Shown: positions 48,168 to 57,581, numbered from the stretch's first letter. The stretch is 64,000 bases of DNA from Arthrobacter sp. 35W (GCF_000482545.1 NZ_KI519454.1:930001-994000); one strand, 5' to 3'. Translations and numbers: made by a program. The notes: generated from the letters alone by a model not told the origin.

Positions 48168-48519
48168 GCCAGTGGTCCATGTTCGATTCGATCGACCCAG
48201 GCCAGCCGTTGCCCCTATTAGATGAAGAAATATCCCATGATGGTCAGTATCAGATGGGCAATCCTGCGTGGAGAGACAGGTCTCGACCACGACGGGGCCA
48301 GTGGCACCGAATTAGCCGTTGGGAACGGTAGCTGGTCAAATGAATGAAGGCGGAATAGCCAGGGGTGAGGTCTAGTCGCTGGCATCATTGCATCGGCGCC
48401 CACCTAGCGGAATCAGTCCGGCAAAGAAATAGCGTGAACATCGATATTGGCTCGGTATGATGGATACTCGAAATTGCGCCCGGGGCGCTCCGGAAACCAG
48501 TGAGGGATCGACCAACAGC
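48168..48519 (+). promoter_or_regulatory. Gap with a candidate promoter for the VEAK protein
   Basis: About 350 AT-richer bases at the left edge of the cargo block. TATGAT at 48455-48460 is a good -10 box with GTGAAC 16 bases upstream. It would place the start of the message near 48467. This argues that the following gene begins at 48520 and not at the ATG pair within the box. Nothing else is recognised. Confidence 0.4.
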
Positions 48520-49197
48520 ATGACGTTGCTCCAAGCACAAGAACTGACTGCACCCGGAACGTCACGTGCGGTGGGCCAACCAATTCATGAAATCGTGTTG
48601 ACTGACGCCCTCAAACGCTTTTCGAGCAGCCTCCTCCCGCCTGGACTAGGACGCAGCGTTGTCGTTATTCCAGAAGTTGCCATCGGTCGAGGACGTCCGG
48701 ACATACTTTTTGTGGTCGTGTCCATGACATCCCTGAATGCCTACATTGGCTCCGGGCTCCGGGTGGAGACACTAACGGACGCCCGCACTCTAATGACTCG
48801 TGGCTATTCAGGTACATCTGAGTCTGAGGGCCGGAAGCCATCGCGACGGAGTGCTGGAAAATCATGGACCAACGTTGAACTGCGCCGGTACTCAACATCC
48901 GTCATTGATTCTCTTGCTGTCGAAGCGAAGATGAAGGACTGGAAACAAGCCATCAGGCAGGCCAGTCGATTCAGACATCTTGCACATCGTGCAGCCATCA
49001 TGCTGCCGGAAAGCAGCAATGTGGGCCGCGTTGAGCCGTACCTGAGGTCCTACGACCTTGGCTTTGTTGAATTCGCTGACGGCCGGCCAAGGTGGCGTGT
49101 TACGGGCAGCAGGGAACACCTGGATCCCGGGAACAACCTCTGGCTTTTAGAGCTGGCCGCACGCGAGATCCGAACTAGATACCCTCAGCTTCCCTGA
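48520..49197 (+). CDS. PD-(D/E)XK-like protein with a VEAK motif
   Basis: 225 residues from the ATG at 48520 (GAGGGA 12 bases upstream; the frame opens at 48457). GRGRPDILFVVVS near residue 53 and SLAVEAKMKDWKQAIRQASR near residue 131, followed by HRAAIMLPESS, give the D...ExK arrangement and helix of a restriction-nuclease fold. The EAK-x-DW-x-x-A-x-x-QA pattern is familiar from proteins of unknown function with suspected defence roles. Its 3' end overlaps that of the convergent TIM-barrel-like gene by 23 bases. Confidence 0.55.
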   Translation: MTLLQAQELTAPGTSRAVGQPIHEIVLTDALKRFSSSLLPPGLGRSVVVIPEVAIGRGRPDILFVVVSMTSLNAYIGSGLRVETLTDARTLMTRGYSGTSESEGRKPSRRSAGKSWTNVELRRYSTSVIDSLAVEAKMKDWKQAIRQASRFRHLAHRAAIMLPESSNVGRVEPYLRSYDLGFVEFADGRPRWRVTGSREHLDPGNNLWLLELAAREIRTRYPQLP

Positions 49198-50347
49198 AAA
49201 TGGTAACAGCGCGAGATAGAACTTGAAGCTTGTTCGCATATGATCTTTCAAAAATCAAGTTCTGGCCAGAAAGTGTATTGAAAAGGGCGAGACTATCGTG
49301 AATCCATTCCTGCACCAAGTTGAGCCTGTTAGGAATGGAAACCCGGGCAATCTCATCCACGAGGCCGGCAACGCTCATCATGTGATGTTTTTGCGCTACG
49401 CTTCGATTCCAAAATTCTGGATTATCAATATTGTATTGGAAAACACGATCCGCTACAGAACCAGTTCTGAATGCCGTGCCAGACATTGTGTGAATTGCGC
49501 TCAATTCACCCTCCAAACGAAGGGGGCTGAGGAGAGAATTTACGAATCGTCGTGGGATGGGTTGGGCGCCGCCAGACTTAGGCCGCCATTTCTCGACGCT
49601 AAATCGACGAAGAGAATTATGCCAACCGGTGGCGCATTCAGTGGCGCCAACTGCAACGCCTAGAATGCCCTCGATATCTGAATATCCCCACAGTAGCTCG
49701 TATCCATTGAGCTCTGTAAGCGTATATATCATGCGCATTGCATTCGCAAGACGATCAGAATCCCAGCCGGTGGCGGGGTAGGCGGCCGCGCCGCGATGAT
49801 TCGTCAGTAGATAGAACCCGGCGATGTCAATTGAGGTTACCTCGTCTAGCCAGTCGTTGATCGCATCCCAACCGCTAAAGGCCAGCTCCTCGAAGACGGC
49901 AGAGGCATAAACGTTCTTTTCGGACCAGGCTTCCGACGCTGCCCTGGCGTACTGGATTCCCAACGGAGTCCAGATGTCCTCGAAGGAAGATTGGAGGATA
50001 GACGGTGCGATGATCGTGTCATCAATTCCAACGGTGTCGTTGGCAATCGCCACCGATGCAATGACCTTCTCCACATCACGTGGCGACTGTGACCACCGAA
50101 TCGCGGAGAAATTGAGGCCATGTTCTACGTGGCATCGACCTGCAAGGTCGACTCCCGTTGTATATAGGTAAGTTTGAGGGTCAAGGAGGGGGCGGATACC
50201 CCGGGCCTTGAGCTTGTACACGGTCTGCTGGAGGACTCCCGGATCCTCATCGGTGGGACTAAGAACAACCGAGCTTACCGGGAAGTGGTCCGCGACCGCG
50301 TCGAGCTTGTCGGACTTGCCGTAGCCATGTTGCAGGACAAAGGTCAC
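49175..50347 (-). CDS. Unknown TIM-barrel-like protein, partner of the kinase
   Basis: 390 residues, soluble. I do not recognise a characterised family. The alternation of strand and helix segments (SSVVLSPTDEDP, GIRPLLDPQTYLYTTG, IDIAGFYLLTNHRGA, GYELLWGYSDIEGILGVAVG, then ECATGWHNSLRRFS) suggests a TIM barrel; the last part recalls tRNA-guanine-transglycosylase-like barrels, but no zinc site is visible. It starts with ATGA overlapping the kinase stop, so the two are made together. AT-rich composition marks it as cargo. A role in defence or nucleic-acid modification is only inferred. Confidence 0.6.
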   Translation of the reverse strand: MTFVLQHGYGKSDKLDAVADHFPVSSVVLSPTDEDPGVLQQTVYKLKARGIRPLLDPQTYLYTTGVDLAGRCHVEHGLNFSAIRWSQSPRDVEKVIASVAIANDTVGIDDTIIAPSILQSSFEDIWTPLGIQYARAASEAWSEKNVYASAVFEELAFSGWDAINDWLDEVTSIDIAGFYLLTNHRGAAAYPATGWDSDRLANAMRMIYTLTELNGYELLWGYSDIEGILGVAVGATECATGWHNSLRRFSVEKWRPKSGGAQPIPRRFVNSLLSPLRLEGELSAIHTMSGTAFRTGSVADRVFQYNIDNPEFWNRSVAQKHHMMSVAGLVDEIARVSIPNRLNLVQEWIHDSLALFNTLSGQNLIFERSYANKLQVLSRAVTIFREAEGI

Positions 50348-51216
50348 AGTGCAGACTCCAGTTCTGTGAGTGCTTGGTTGACGTTTCTAAACCGGCGGTT
50401 TTGGCGTGCTGCAAGGCATCGGTCTATGACGGATTGAAGCGCCGGGCTGCAGTCGTGGTTTGAGAGTTGACCTGGCTGATGGTTCGTAAGGCGGTCGTAG
50501 TAGGCGCCAAACGTCATGTTCTCTTCGAGGAAAGGGTGCCTGCCCGTGATGGCTTCAAACAAGACGATCCCCGCTGCGAACATATCGGTGCGGGAATCAA
50601 TGGATGTTTGTCCGCGGACTTGAAATTGCTCGGGAGCAGCATATGGATTCGTTCTGGGTGAGAAAGCGCCGGTCTGGGTGAGCGGGTCCAGAGACATTAC
50701 TTGCGCGATTCCAAGATCAAGCAGAACAAAATCGCCATTGCCAGCTTGGCAAATATTTCCAGGTTTCACATCACGATGGACAATGCTTGCCGCTTCCAGC
50801 GCTTGAAGGCCTTCGAGGAGATGAATCGCGAGATTGCAAATCTCATTCCTCTGCAGTCTTCGATTCAAGAATATCGAATCAAGGGATCCCCCGGAGTAGT
50901 GCGGCTCCGCATACCAGGCTTTAAGGCTATTGCCGATATCGCGCGTCTCGACAGGCATGTGTAACTTTACAATCCGCGGCGAATCGAGCTGCGCCATGGC
51001 TTGTATTTCTCGGATGAATCGCTGATCAAGCACGACTTCTTCCCCGGAATCGGAATCATCTTCACCGAAGAGTATCTTCAATACAAATGTTTCATCGCCA
51101 TCAGACGCAAGAAATGCCGCCTTGAACGTGCCCTGACCCAATCTGGGGATGCTTATCTTATATTCCGGAAATGCGGCAACAACATCTGTATCCAGTAGTT
51201 GCAGTTCGGCTGTCAT
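50344..51216 (-). CDS. Soluble Ser/Thr protein kinase
   Basis: 290 residues and essentially only a kinase domain, without the membrane helix or PASTA repeats of PknB-type kinases. All catalytic features are present: glycine loop LGQGTFKAAF, Lys47 in FVLKIL, Glu70, HRDVKPGN (147-154), DLG in place of DFG (167-169), and APE (194-196). It heads a two-gene operon with the TIM-barrel-like protein (4-base overlap), which is therefore its likely substrate or effector. Kinase-containing cassettes in mobile elements often act in phage defence. Confidence 0.85.
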   Translation of the reverse strand: MTAELQLLDTDVVAAFPEYKISIPRLGQGTFKAAFLASDGDETFVLKILFGEDDSDSGEEVVLDQRFIREIQAMAQLDSPRIVKLHMPVETRDIGNSLKAWYAEPHYSGGSLDSIFLNRRLQRNEICNLAIHLLEGLQALEAASIVHRDVKPGNICQAGNGDFVLLDLGIAQVMSLDPLTQTGAFSPRTNPYAAPEQFQVRGQTSIDSRTDMFAAGIVLFEAITGRHPFLEENMTFGAYYDRLTNHQPGQLSNHDCSPALQSVIDRCLAARQNRRFRNVNQALTELESAL

Positions 51217-51588
51217 GACCAGAAGCCTATCTGAATCGATGACTCAAAATGCAAAATAGGCTAATTTGGTGCCTTCTTTACGTGGCAGACCAAAATACCC
51301 GTGGGCAACAGCCTGTAGGGCTCCACCATCGAAGGTGCACGTCTTCCACCGTGAGCGCAGACCTGGCTTTCATCCGCCGACTTTCCAGAGGAGCCCGTTC
51401 CGAACCTAGGGACGTGCGGCCATGGCGGTTGTGGCTTTGGTTCTATTCAATTGCGCAGATGTTTACAAGTTCGCAGAACATCGATCGCTGCCGAGGGACC
51501 CAGAGGGGCCCCATCACAGCGCTCCCAAATGCATCATCTCTTGATGATCCTGTGGCCAGAGTCCCACGGTATTGCTTCGAGGTAGGTT
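51217..51588. other. Gap between the kinase and the ART-like gene
   Basis: About 370 bases. No gene or RNA recognised; it presumably holds the promoter of the kinase operon. Confidence 0.5.
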
Positions 51589-52506
51589 TCACAGCTGCTT
51601 CATACGCACTAGGGGGACGCCATACTGGGAGTCCTTGCAAATGGATACAAGCGCCCATTGGGTGTTCGGCTCGAAAATGACCTGACCTGTCGATGTGGAG
51701 AGGTAGCTGACTTCGAAGCAGTGCCCGACCAGGGCAGCGGTGCGATGTTCCTGTTGAGGGACGCAAAGCCCCGAGTATGCTTCAAGCTCAAGCAGGACTG
51801 GGTACTTGGGCGGGTATTCACCTCGGGCGCTTCCGTCATAGCGAAGGGCGTCCTCTGGGTTAGTTGTAGCGAACCCGAAGCCGGCATCAACGAACTGTTG
51901 AGGAAACTGCATTGCCCCGGCTAGATATGCGCCAATTCCGGCAACGTCCGGGTAGTTCGAGTCGGGACGTTCGGGGATTCCGATGCCTCGAAAAAGTTTG
52001 ATGGGCTGACCTAGGGTGAGTGAGCTTCCGAGGGCGCCGAAGACTCCCAGAGCTTCATCGACAAACTCCTGCATGGAAGCGAAGCCCGCGTAATCAATCA
52101 TGACCCCCGCCCCGGTGGCAAGGCTCCGGCCAGTGCGGAGACGCTCATTGATTGCATATATGTCGCTGGCCATTAACAGCCCAACAGCGGTGAGTTCGTG
52201 TGCTCCGAGCGTGATGAGTTGCCGCTCCCCGCAGAGAGTCTCCGCCACGTCGTACGGATGTGTCGGTGCTACGCGAACGTGGGCTGCAACGGCAGCGGCC
52301 TGTTTCTGGGCCCGTTGCTGGAATTGGTGGTAGTCGAACGAGCCGCGCAGGTAAGGATTGCCGTTGTCCACAGCTGGTTGTGTTGCTCGTTTTGCGAGTT
52401 CCTCTTGACGGAAGTCGCACCTTTTGCGGGACCATGGCAGCCAATGCCGAGTTTCACCTGTGCAATTCTCTGGGATGGGGCACCGGGTCGGGAGGAGAGT
52501 TGGCAT
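51589..52506 (-). CDS. ADP-ribosyltransferase-fold protein
   Basis: 305 residues. The C-terminal half follows the R-S-E ART fold: IKLFRGIGIPE with Arg173, GFGFATTNPEDALRY in place of the STS motif, PVLLELEAYSGL, and GQVIFEPNTQWALVSI where the ExE-VLLPxGT strand should be. By eye the catalytic glutamate position is Gln275, so activity is doubtful. The N-terminal 100 residues are helical and unrecognised. No signal peptide is seen, so it acts inside the cell or is delivered by another route. AGGA precedes the ATG. Confidence 0.6.
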   Translation of the reverse strand: MPTLLPTRCPIPENCTGETRHWLPWSRKRCDFRQEELAKRATQPAVDNGNPYLRGSFDYHQFQQRAQKQAAAVAAHVRVAPTHPYDVAETLCGERQLITLGAHELTAVGLLMASDIYAINERLRTGRSLATGAGVMIDYAGFASMQEFVDEALGVFGALGSSLTLGQPIKLFRGIGIPERPDSNYPDVAGIGAYLAGAMQFPQQFVDAGFGFATTNPEDALRYDGSARGEYPPKYPVLLELEAYSGLCVPQQEHRTAALVGHCFEVSYLSTSTGQVIFEPNTQWALVSICKDSQYGVPLVRMKQL

Positions 52507-52940
52507 AGATTCCTATTCTGTCCGTCTGTTGTGACCTGCGTGAATGAATGGAGCACCTCAATAGCAACAGAGTAGCGCGAAAATTTCACTCACCTTTCTC
52601 TCGCCTTTCATGGAGGAATATCGTTACGCGTATGCGGTTCTGGGGGTCAACTGGTTTCTGGTCTAGTAGGTATGTTTTTCTGTAAAGGTGAAGATTTTCG
52701 TTCATGCTCCATTTCGTACCCTCGGTCGAGGAGCAGCGCTGGTTGAGACGCCCTTCGCCTGGACCATTGGTGGGCTAGCCGCCTAGTTCCTTAGAATCTA
52801 GGAACCATACAGAGCGAACCGGCAAGCTGCTACGAAAGCACTTGCTTGGCTGAATCAGCGTCATGTCGCCCGCCGCCCCACCCCCGATGAACTCGTGAAC
52901 ACTGCCCACAAACGTGGACAGACAACGATGGGAGTTCACG
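52507..52940. other. Right edge of the cargo block
   Basis: About 430 bases without a gene. At 52786-52805 GTTCCT-TAGA-A-TCTA-GGAAC forms a near-perfect palindrome, possibly an operator for the transfer genes that start at 52941. Confidence 0.45.
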
Positions 52941-53231
52941 ATGTTCGTTGCGGCGCCGGTGGATCCAGGGATCACACCCAACACGAATTTTCCGTTCCTT
53001 GAGTCGCTGAAGGAGATCGGTGGTGGAGTGCTCGTGGGAGCATTCATCGTCATCGCGATCGTGGCGATCCTGGGCGCGGCGATGTTGCTGGCCGGCAAGC
53101 TAAGCCAGTCATCGCGGCTGGCGTCCGGAGGAGGGATGATCCTGCTCTGGACCGGGCCCATTGCTGCCATCCTCGGGGGCATCAACGGCTACATCCTCTG
53201 GTCGCAGTCGGCCTTCAACCTCGGTTTCTAG
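52941..53231 (+). CDS. Small T4SS membrane protein
   Basis: 96 residues with two hydrophobic helices (about 25-50 and 60-85). It resembles the small two-helix proteins that precede the VirB6-like gene in actinobacterial SCO6880-type transfer regions (VirB2/PrgI-like by position). GGGAG lies 6 bases before the ATG at 52941; the open frame from 52914 is not needed. Confidence 0.7.
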   Translation: MFVAAPVDPGITPNTNFPFLESLKEIGGGVLVGAFIVIAIVAILGAAMLLAGKLSQSSRLASGGGMILLWTGPIAAILGGINGYILWSQSAFNLGF

Positions 53232-53240
53232 GCCCGCACG

Positions 53241-54656
53241 ATGCTGCCCACGGTCAATTGCGACCTCGGGGGTTGGTGGCCGCCCGGCTGCGGCCTGGTT
53301 TCCGAAGCCCAGGATGGCTTTGCCGGATCCGTCACGGCGATGTTCGCGGGGATCCTGGAGAGCATGGCTTCGTGGATGTGGTCGTTCATTTCCGGAGCCT
53401 TCGGAGTCTCTGAGATAGGCGACTCGGACTGGGCCGCCGTCAATGGGCTGACCAACTGGTGGATCGTCGTCATGATGACACCGCTGGTCATTGCCATGGT
53501 CCTGCAGCTCGTGGGCGGTCTGATCAGTCAGCAGCCGCGCCGCATAGGCCGGGCTCTCGTGGCTGGGGCCATAGCCGTCCCGGTGGTCGTCGGTGCCGTC
53601 ACCCTCATGCAGCAGCTCACCCGGTTCACCGACTCGGCCGCCAATGCCGTCCTGGCCACCCTGGGCACCGAGCCATATGTGGTGTTCATGCGGCTCTTCG
53701 GCTTTGAGAGGGCACCGGCAGGCTCAGACCGCTCGTGGAATGTCGTCTCGCTGGCCAGCCCGGGAACCAACGACGGCGCCGTCGGGTCGGTGATCGTGAC
53801 GGTGGCGGCCGTCGCGGTGGTGTGGATCCTAGCCTTCATCCTGATGTGCTCGATGATCTTCCGCTCCTTCGCCCTCCTCGTCCTGGCCGCAGTGGCCCCG
53901 GTGGCACTCATGCTAATGCCATGGGAACGCACGAAGTCCTGGATGCGGCACTGGTGCGAGATCGTCATTGCGCTGCTCATTGCCAAGCCCCTCGCGGCGA
54001 CCGTCCTGGCCGTCGCGGTCAAACTCTTCGCGGAGTCGACGTCGTTCGCTGGGCTGGCGTCCGGCGCCGTCGGCATGCTGCTCGCCTGTGGAGCGCCACT
54101 CATGGCCCTACGACTGGTCAGCTTTGCCGGCGGGGAGCTGGCGGCCGCGGCCCAGGTTGCCGGCGGCGGGCACGTCTTGGCACGAACCAGCAGTTTCACC
54201 GCCCGACAGGTCAGCCGGCAGATGGGCGGCAAACTGAGCCTGAGCAGCTTGGGATCCCGCGGACCGTCCCCGGTCCAGTCCCGGCACCTGCCAGCACTGG
54301 CATCGCCAGTCCAGACGGCCAACAAGGCTCGAGGCACACAACTGATGCTCGACGCCGGACCGTCGGCAGCCGGTGCGGCGAACCATTCGTCTGGGCCGGG
54401 TAGGCAAGACGAGGCTCTGGCGGGTGGATCAAGGGCGGCCCACCGTTTGGGCGGGCCAGCGTCCGGCGGTGGTGGTTCACAGCCGTCGATGGACGACGTG
54501 CCACAAGCAGCATCCACTGCGGTGCCAGGAGCACCAACATCCAGGGCGCCGCAGCCGAAGCCGATACCGCGACCGCCTGTGCCCCGCCCACCAACCCAAC
54601 CGGTGCATCATCCGGACAGCGTCAATTCATCATGGGAAAGGGACCAAGATGTCTGA
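53241..54656 (+). CDS. VirB6/TrbL-like T4SS channel protein
   Basis: 471 residues with about 7 membrane helices between residues 70 and 290 and a long hydrophilic Pro/Ser-rich tail. The core (WWIVVMMTPLVIAMVLQLVG, FRSFALLVLAAVAPVALM, MPWERTKSWMRHWCEIVIAL) fits the polytopic inner-membrane component of conjugation systems. The SCO6880-type gene overlaps its end by 8 bases. Confidence 0.8.
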   Translation: MLPTVNCDLGGWWPPGCGLVSEAQDGFAGSVTAMFAGILESMASWMWSFISGAFGVSEIGDSDWAAVNGLTNWWIVVMMTPLVIAMVLQLVGGLISQQPRRIGRALVAGAIAVPVVVGAVTLMQQLTRFTDSAANAVLATLGTEPYVVFMRLFGFERAPAGSDRSWNVVSLASPGTNDGAVGSVIVTVAAVAVVWILAFILMCSMIFRSFALLVLAAVAPVALMLMPWERTKSWMRHWCEIVIALLIAKPLAATVLAVAVKLFAESTSFAGLASGAVGMLLACGAPLMALRLVSFAGGELAAAAQVAGGGHVLARTSSFTARQVSRQMGGKLSLSSLGSRGPSPVQSRHLPALASPVQTANKARGTQLMLDAGPSAAGAANHSSGPGRQDEALAGGSRAAHRLGGPASGGGGSQPSMDDVPQAASTAVPGAPTSRAPQPKPIPRPPVPRPPTQPVHHPDSVNSSWERDQDV

Positions 54657-56127
54657 AAGCACTCGAACCCTGCAAGCCGTGAAGTTCCCGCGCTATGAGC
54701 GGCATGGCCTATTCATGGGGCTGCAGTGGTACCAGCTAACTCTCGTCGGTGCCGGCGTCTTCGCGGCCAGTGCGGCGTCTGCGACCTCTGGCCCGCCCGG
54801 GCTGATTCTCACGTCGCCGATATGGCTTGGTCTCGTTCTCCTCGGCGTGCTCCAGTACTCGCGGATCCCATATCCCGTCTGGGCCTACGCTTCAGCAGTG
54901 TTCCTGTTCCGGCAAGCCCAGGGCCAGACCAGATATCTTGCCAAGCCCGAGCAGCCAGCCACCGTCGGCCATTTTGTCCTTCCCGGAGGACTGGGCAGCC
55001 TGGAGCTGCACCGCACGGCCACAGGCCAAGCATTCATCGTTGATAGGCAGGGGCATGAAGCCATGGCTGTATTGCGCTGCAGCACCACGTCGTTCGCCCT
55101 CCTGGATGCGGACGACAAGGCCTATGCCGTACAGTCGTGGTCCCGCGTGCAGACGGCCATGGCCCAGCGGCCAACCATCGCCCGGATCGCCGTGCAGGAC
55201 TACACGGTCCCGTACCCGTCCAGCGCGCTGCAGGAATTCTATGAGAGAGCCAAGCAGCCGACCCGCATCGATGAGATTTCCTGGGGCGACCGCTCCTATC
55301 TGGACCTCATCGCCGCTGCCGGCTCTGCCATGAGCCACGAGCTTCTGGTCTGCCTCGTGGTGGATACGGCAAAGGCGCGGCGCAGAATTCGCGATGCCGG
55401 CGGCTCCCTGCTCGGCGTCGAGCATGTCCTTCGCTCGGAGGTGGAGGCCCTGACCACTGGACTGAAGACCCATGGGGTCACCGTGGATGAATGGCTGCCG
55501 GACCAGGCAGTCACAGCGGTGCTCCGTGGGGCATTTGATCCGGCTGCCGTGACCCGCCTCGTCGGTCACCAGAGGGCTCACGGACTCGACGACGGCGGAC
55601 CGAGATTGGTCAGCGCCGGGCCAATGGCAGTTGAGGAACACTGGTCCTATCTGCGCACGGATTCCGGGTTCCATCAGACGTTTTGGATTGCCGAGTGGCC
55701 GCGGCAGAAGGTATTCCCCGGCTTTCTTCACCCGCTGGTCTATGTGGGCGACTTCAGGCACACCGTCACCGAGGTCATCCGCGCCGTTCCCACAGACCAG
55801 GCGCTGCGGGACATCCGCTCCGCCCATGAGGCGCACGATACTCGGCGCCGCATCAACACCCGCTTCGACCGGCCTCTCACTCGGGAGCAGTTGGCTGAAG
55901 AAGAGGAAGTGGCCCAGCGCGAGGAGGAAATCGTGGCCGGCCACGGTGATGTCCGCCCGGCCGCCTACATCACCATCACTGCGGACACCCTTGATGATCT
56001 CGCGCGGCATCGCCAGGATCTCGAATCGGCCGCCGCGGGCGCGTTCGTCGAGCTGCGCCTGCTGGCTGGCCAGCAGTGGGCCGCCTTCGTTGCCGGAGCC
56101 TTGCCTCTCGGGAGGGGATTGAAATGA
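54649..56127 (+). CDS. SCO6880-family T4SS protein
   Basis: 492 residues. Two membrane helices at about 30-70 (VB3-like N-terminus) are followed by a large cytoplasmic domain with no P-loop. Proteins of this group (named for Streptomyces SCO6880) stand before the VirB4-like ATPase in actinobacterial transfer clusters and seem to represent a VirB3 fused to the N-terminal half of VirB4. The ATG at 54649 has GGGAAAGGGA upstream. It overlaps the ATPase gene by 4 bases. Confidence 0.85.
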   Translation: MSESTRTLQAVKFPRYERHGLFMGLQWYQLTLVGAGVFAASAASATSGPPGLILTSPIWLGLVLLGVLQYSRIPYPVWAYASAVFLFRQAQGQTRYLAKPEQPATVGHFVLPGGLGSLELHRTATGQAFIVDRQGHEAMAVLRCSTTSFALLDADDKAYAVQSWSRVQTAMAQRPTIARIAVQDYTVPYPSSALQEFYERAKQPTRIDEISWGDRSYLDLIAAAGSAMSHELLVCLVVDTAKARRRIRDAGGSLLGVEHVLRSEVEALTTGLKTHGVTVDEWLPDQAVTAVLRGAFDPAAVTRLVGHQRAHGLDDGGPRLVSAGPMAVEEHWSYLRTDSGFHQTFWIAEWPRQKVFPGFLHPLVYVGDFRHTVTEVIRAVPTDQALRDIRSAHEAHDTRRRINTRFDRPLTREQLAEEEEVAQREEEIVAGHGDVRPAAYITITADTLDDLARHRQDLESAAAGAFVELRLLAGQQWAAFVAGALPLGRGLK

Positions 56128-57581
56128 CCAGGCACCCACAGAAGGTCAGCTTCGTACCATCGGGTGAATCCCGAACGGACAGAGGGGAACGACGGCGACA
56201 GGAGAGTTCCTTGTCCGGCTCGCCGGGCGGATCGCTCTGGGACCGGCTGACTCGCCGCGACGAGGTCGGCTTCGAGATTCGTCGGCGCGGAGACTGGGGG
56301 AGCCGGGACCGTGATTCACTGCGGGGCCCACATCGGCTGCGGCCGGCCCCGCACAGGGCCTCCACCATGACATTTGCGGCTGCCTATCCGTTCCTGACTG
56401 AATCCGGACTGGGCCACGAGGGCACCTACATCGGCACCGATGTCTTTGGATCTGGGGCGTTCTCCTATGACCCGTGGATCCTCTACGACAAGGGCATCAT
56501 CAGCGGACCCTCCATCGTGGTGATCGGGACGGTCGGCACCGGCAAGTCCATGTGCGGCAAGTCCCTGGTCGCACGGTCCGTGACCTTGGGCCGAAAGGCG
56601 GCCGTGGCATCGGATCCCAAGGGGGAATGGGTCGGCGTCGCCCACGCCTTAGGCGGGAAGATCATCTCCGTCGGACCGGGGAGGCCCGCGAGGGTCAACC
56701 CCCTCGATGAAGGGCCCCGGCCGGTCTCGTTGTCTGATGAGCAGTGGCAGGCCGTGGTTCGCCAGCGCCGCCGGCACCTGCTCGTTGCCCTCGTGTCCTT
56801 GATGCGGCAGGGCCAGCCGATGAGCCCGGTGGAACACACAGCCCTGGACATGGCGCTGACTGAGGCCGTGGCAGCGAACAGCACCCCGACACTGCCCATG
56901 GTGCTTCAATACCTGCTCAACCCGACCGCCGCGACAGTCAACCTGGTCGGCCAAGACGGTGGCACCGGCGTCGGCCATTCACTGCGGCGCACCGTCTCCG
57001 GCGACCTGGAGGGCATGTTCGACGCTCCGTCCACGGTGGCGTTCGATGCCGATGCGCCCATCATGGTCATGGACACCTCGGCGCTGATCGGCGCATCGGA
57101 ACAGGCACTCTCGCTCGCGGCCGCCTGTGGCGCCACATGGCTGGAGGCAGCAGTGACGAGTCCCGACGGCGGCAAGAGGATCGTCGTATACGACGAAGGC
57201 TGGCGGATGCTCTCCGACCCCTACATGCTGGCCAAAATGAGCGAGCAATGGCGGCTGGCCCGCACCTACGGCATCGCCAATCTGCTCATCATGCACAAGG
57301 TTGCGGACCTAAACGAAATCGGCGACGGCACCAGCGGACTCCGCCAAAAGGCACTGGGCCTGCTGACAGAGGCCGACACCCGGATCATCTACCGGCAAAA
57401 GCACGACGCCATGCGCCTGACCAAGGAAGCCCTGGGGCTGACCGAAGCCGAATGCGACCACGTCGAAAACCTGCCCAAGGGCGTGGGGTTGTGGAAGGTC
57501 GGCAACCGCTCCTTCATCGTGGCCAATCGAGTGACCACGGATGAGCTGGAAGTGTTCGGCACCGACGAGCGGATGATCTGA
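56124..57581 (+). CDS. VirB4-like T4SS ATPase
   Basis: 485 residues. Walker A IGTVGTGKSMCGKSL near residue 137, ASDPKGEW, Walker B IVVYDEGWRML near residue 355, and a C-terminal arginine-finger region place it with VirB4/TraE-type motor ATPases. The N-terminal VirB4 domain is missing, consistent with its being supplied by the preceding SCO6880-type protein. It powers assembly or substrate transfer. Overlaps its neighbours on both sides. Confidence 0.88.
   Translation: MTRHPQKVSFVPSGESRTDRGERRRQESSLSGSPGGSLWDRLTRRDEVGFEIRRRGDWGSRDRDSLRGPHRLRPAPHRASTMTFAAAYPFLTESGLGHEGTYIGTDVFGSGAFSYDPWILYDKGIISGPSIVVIGTVGTGKSMCGKSLVARSVTLGRKAAVASDPKGEWVGVAHALGGKIISVGPGRPARVNPLDEGPRPVSLSDEQWQAVVRQRRRHLLVALVSLMRQGQPMSPVEHTALDMALTEAVAANSTPTLPMVLQYLLNPTAATVNLVGQDGGTGVGHSLRRTVSGDLEGMFDAPSTVAFDADAPIMVMDTSALIGASEQALSLAAACGATWLEAAVTSPDGGKRIVVYDEGWRMLSDPYMLAKMSEQWRLARTYGIANLLIMHKVADLNEIGDGTSGLRQKALGLLTEADTRIIYRQKHDAMRLTKEALGLTEAECDHVENLPKGVGLWKVGNRSFIVANRVTTDELEVFGTDERMI

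Noticed and set aside
52775-53185. Minus-strand frame of 136 codons at the start of the T4SS block
   Set aside because: It is antisense to the small two-helix membrane protein, which has a proper ribosome site and fits its operon.
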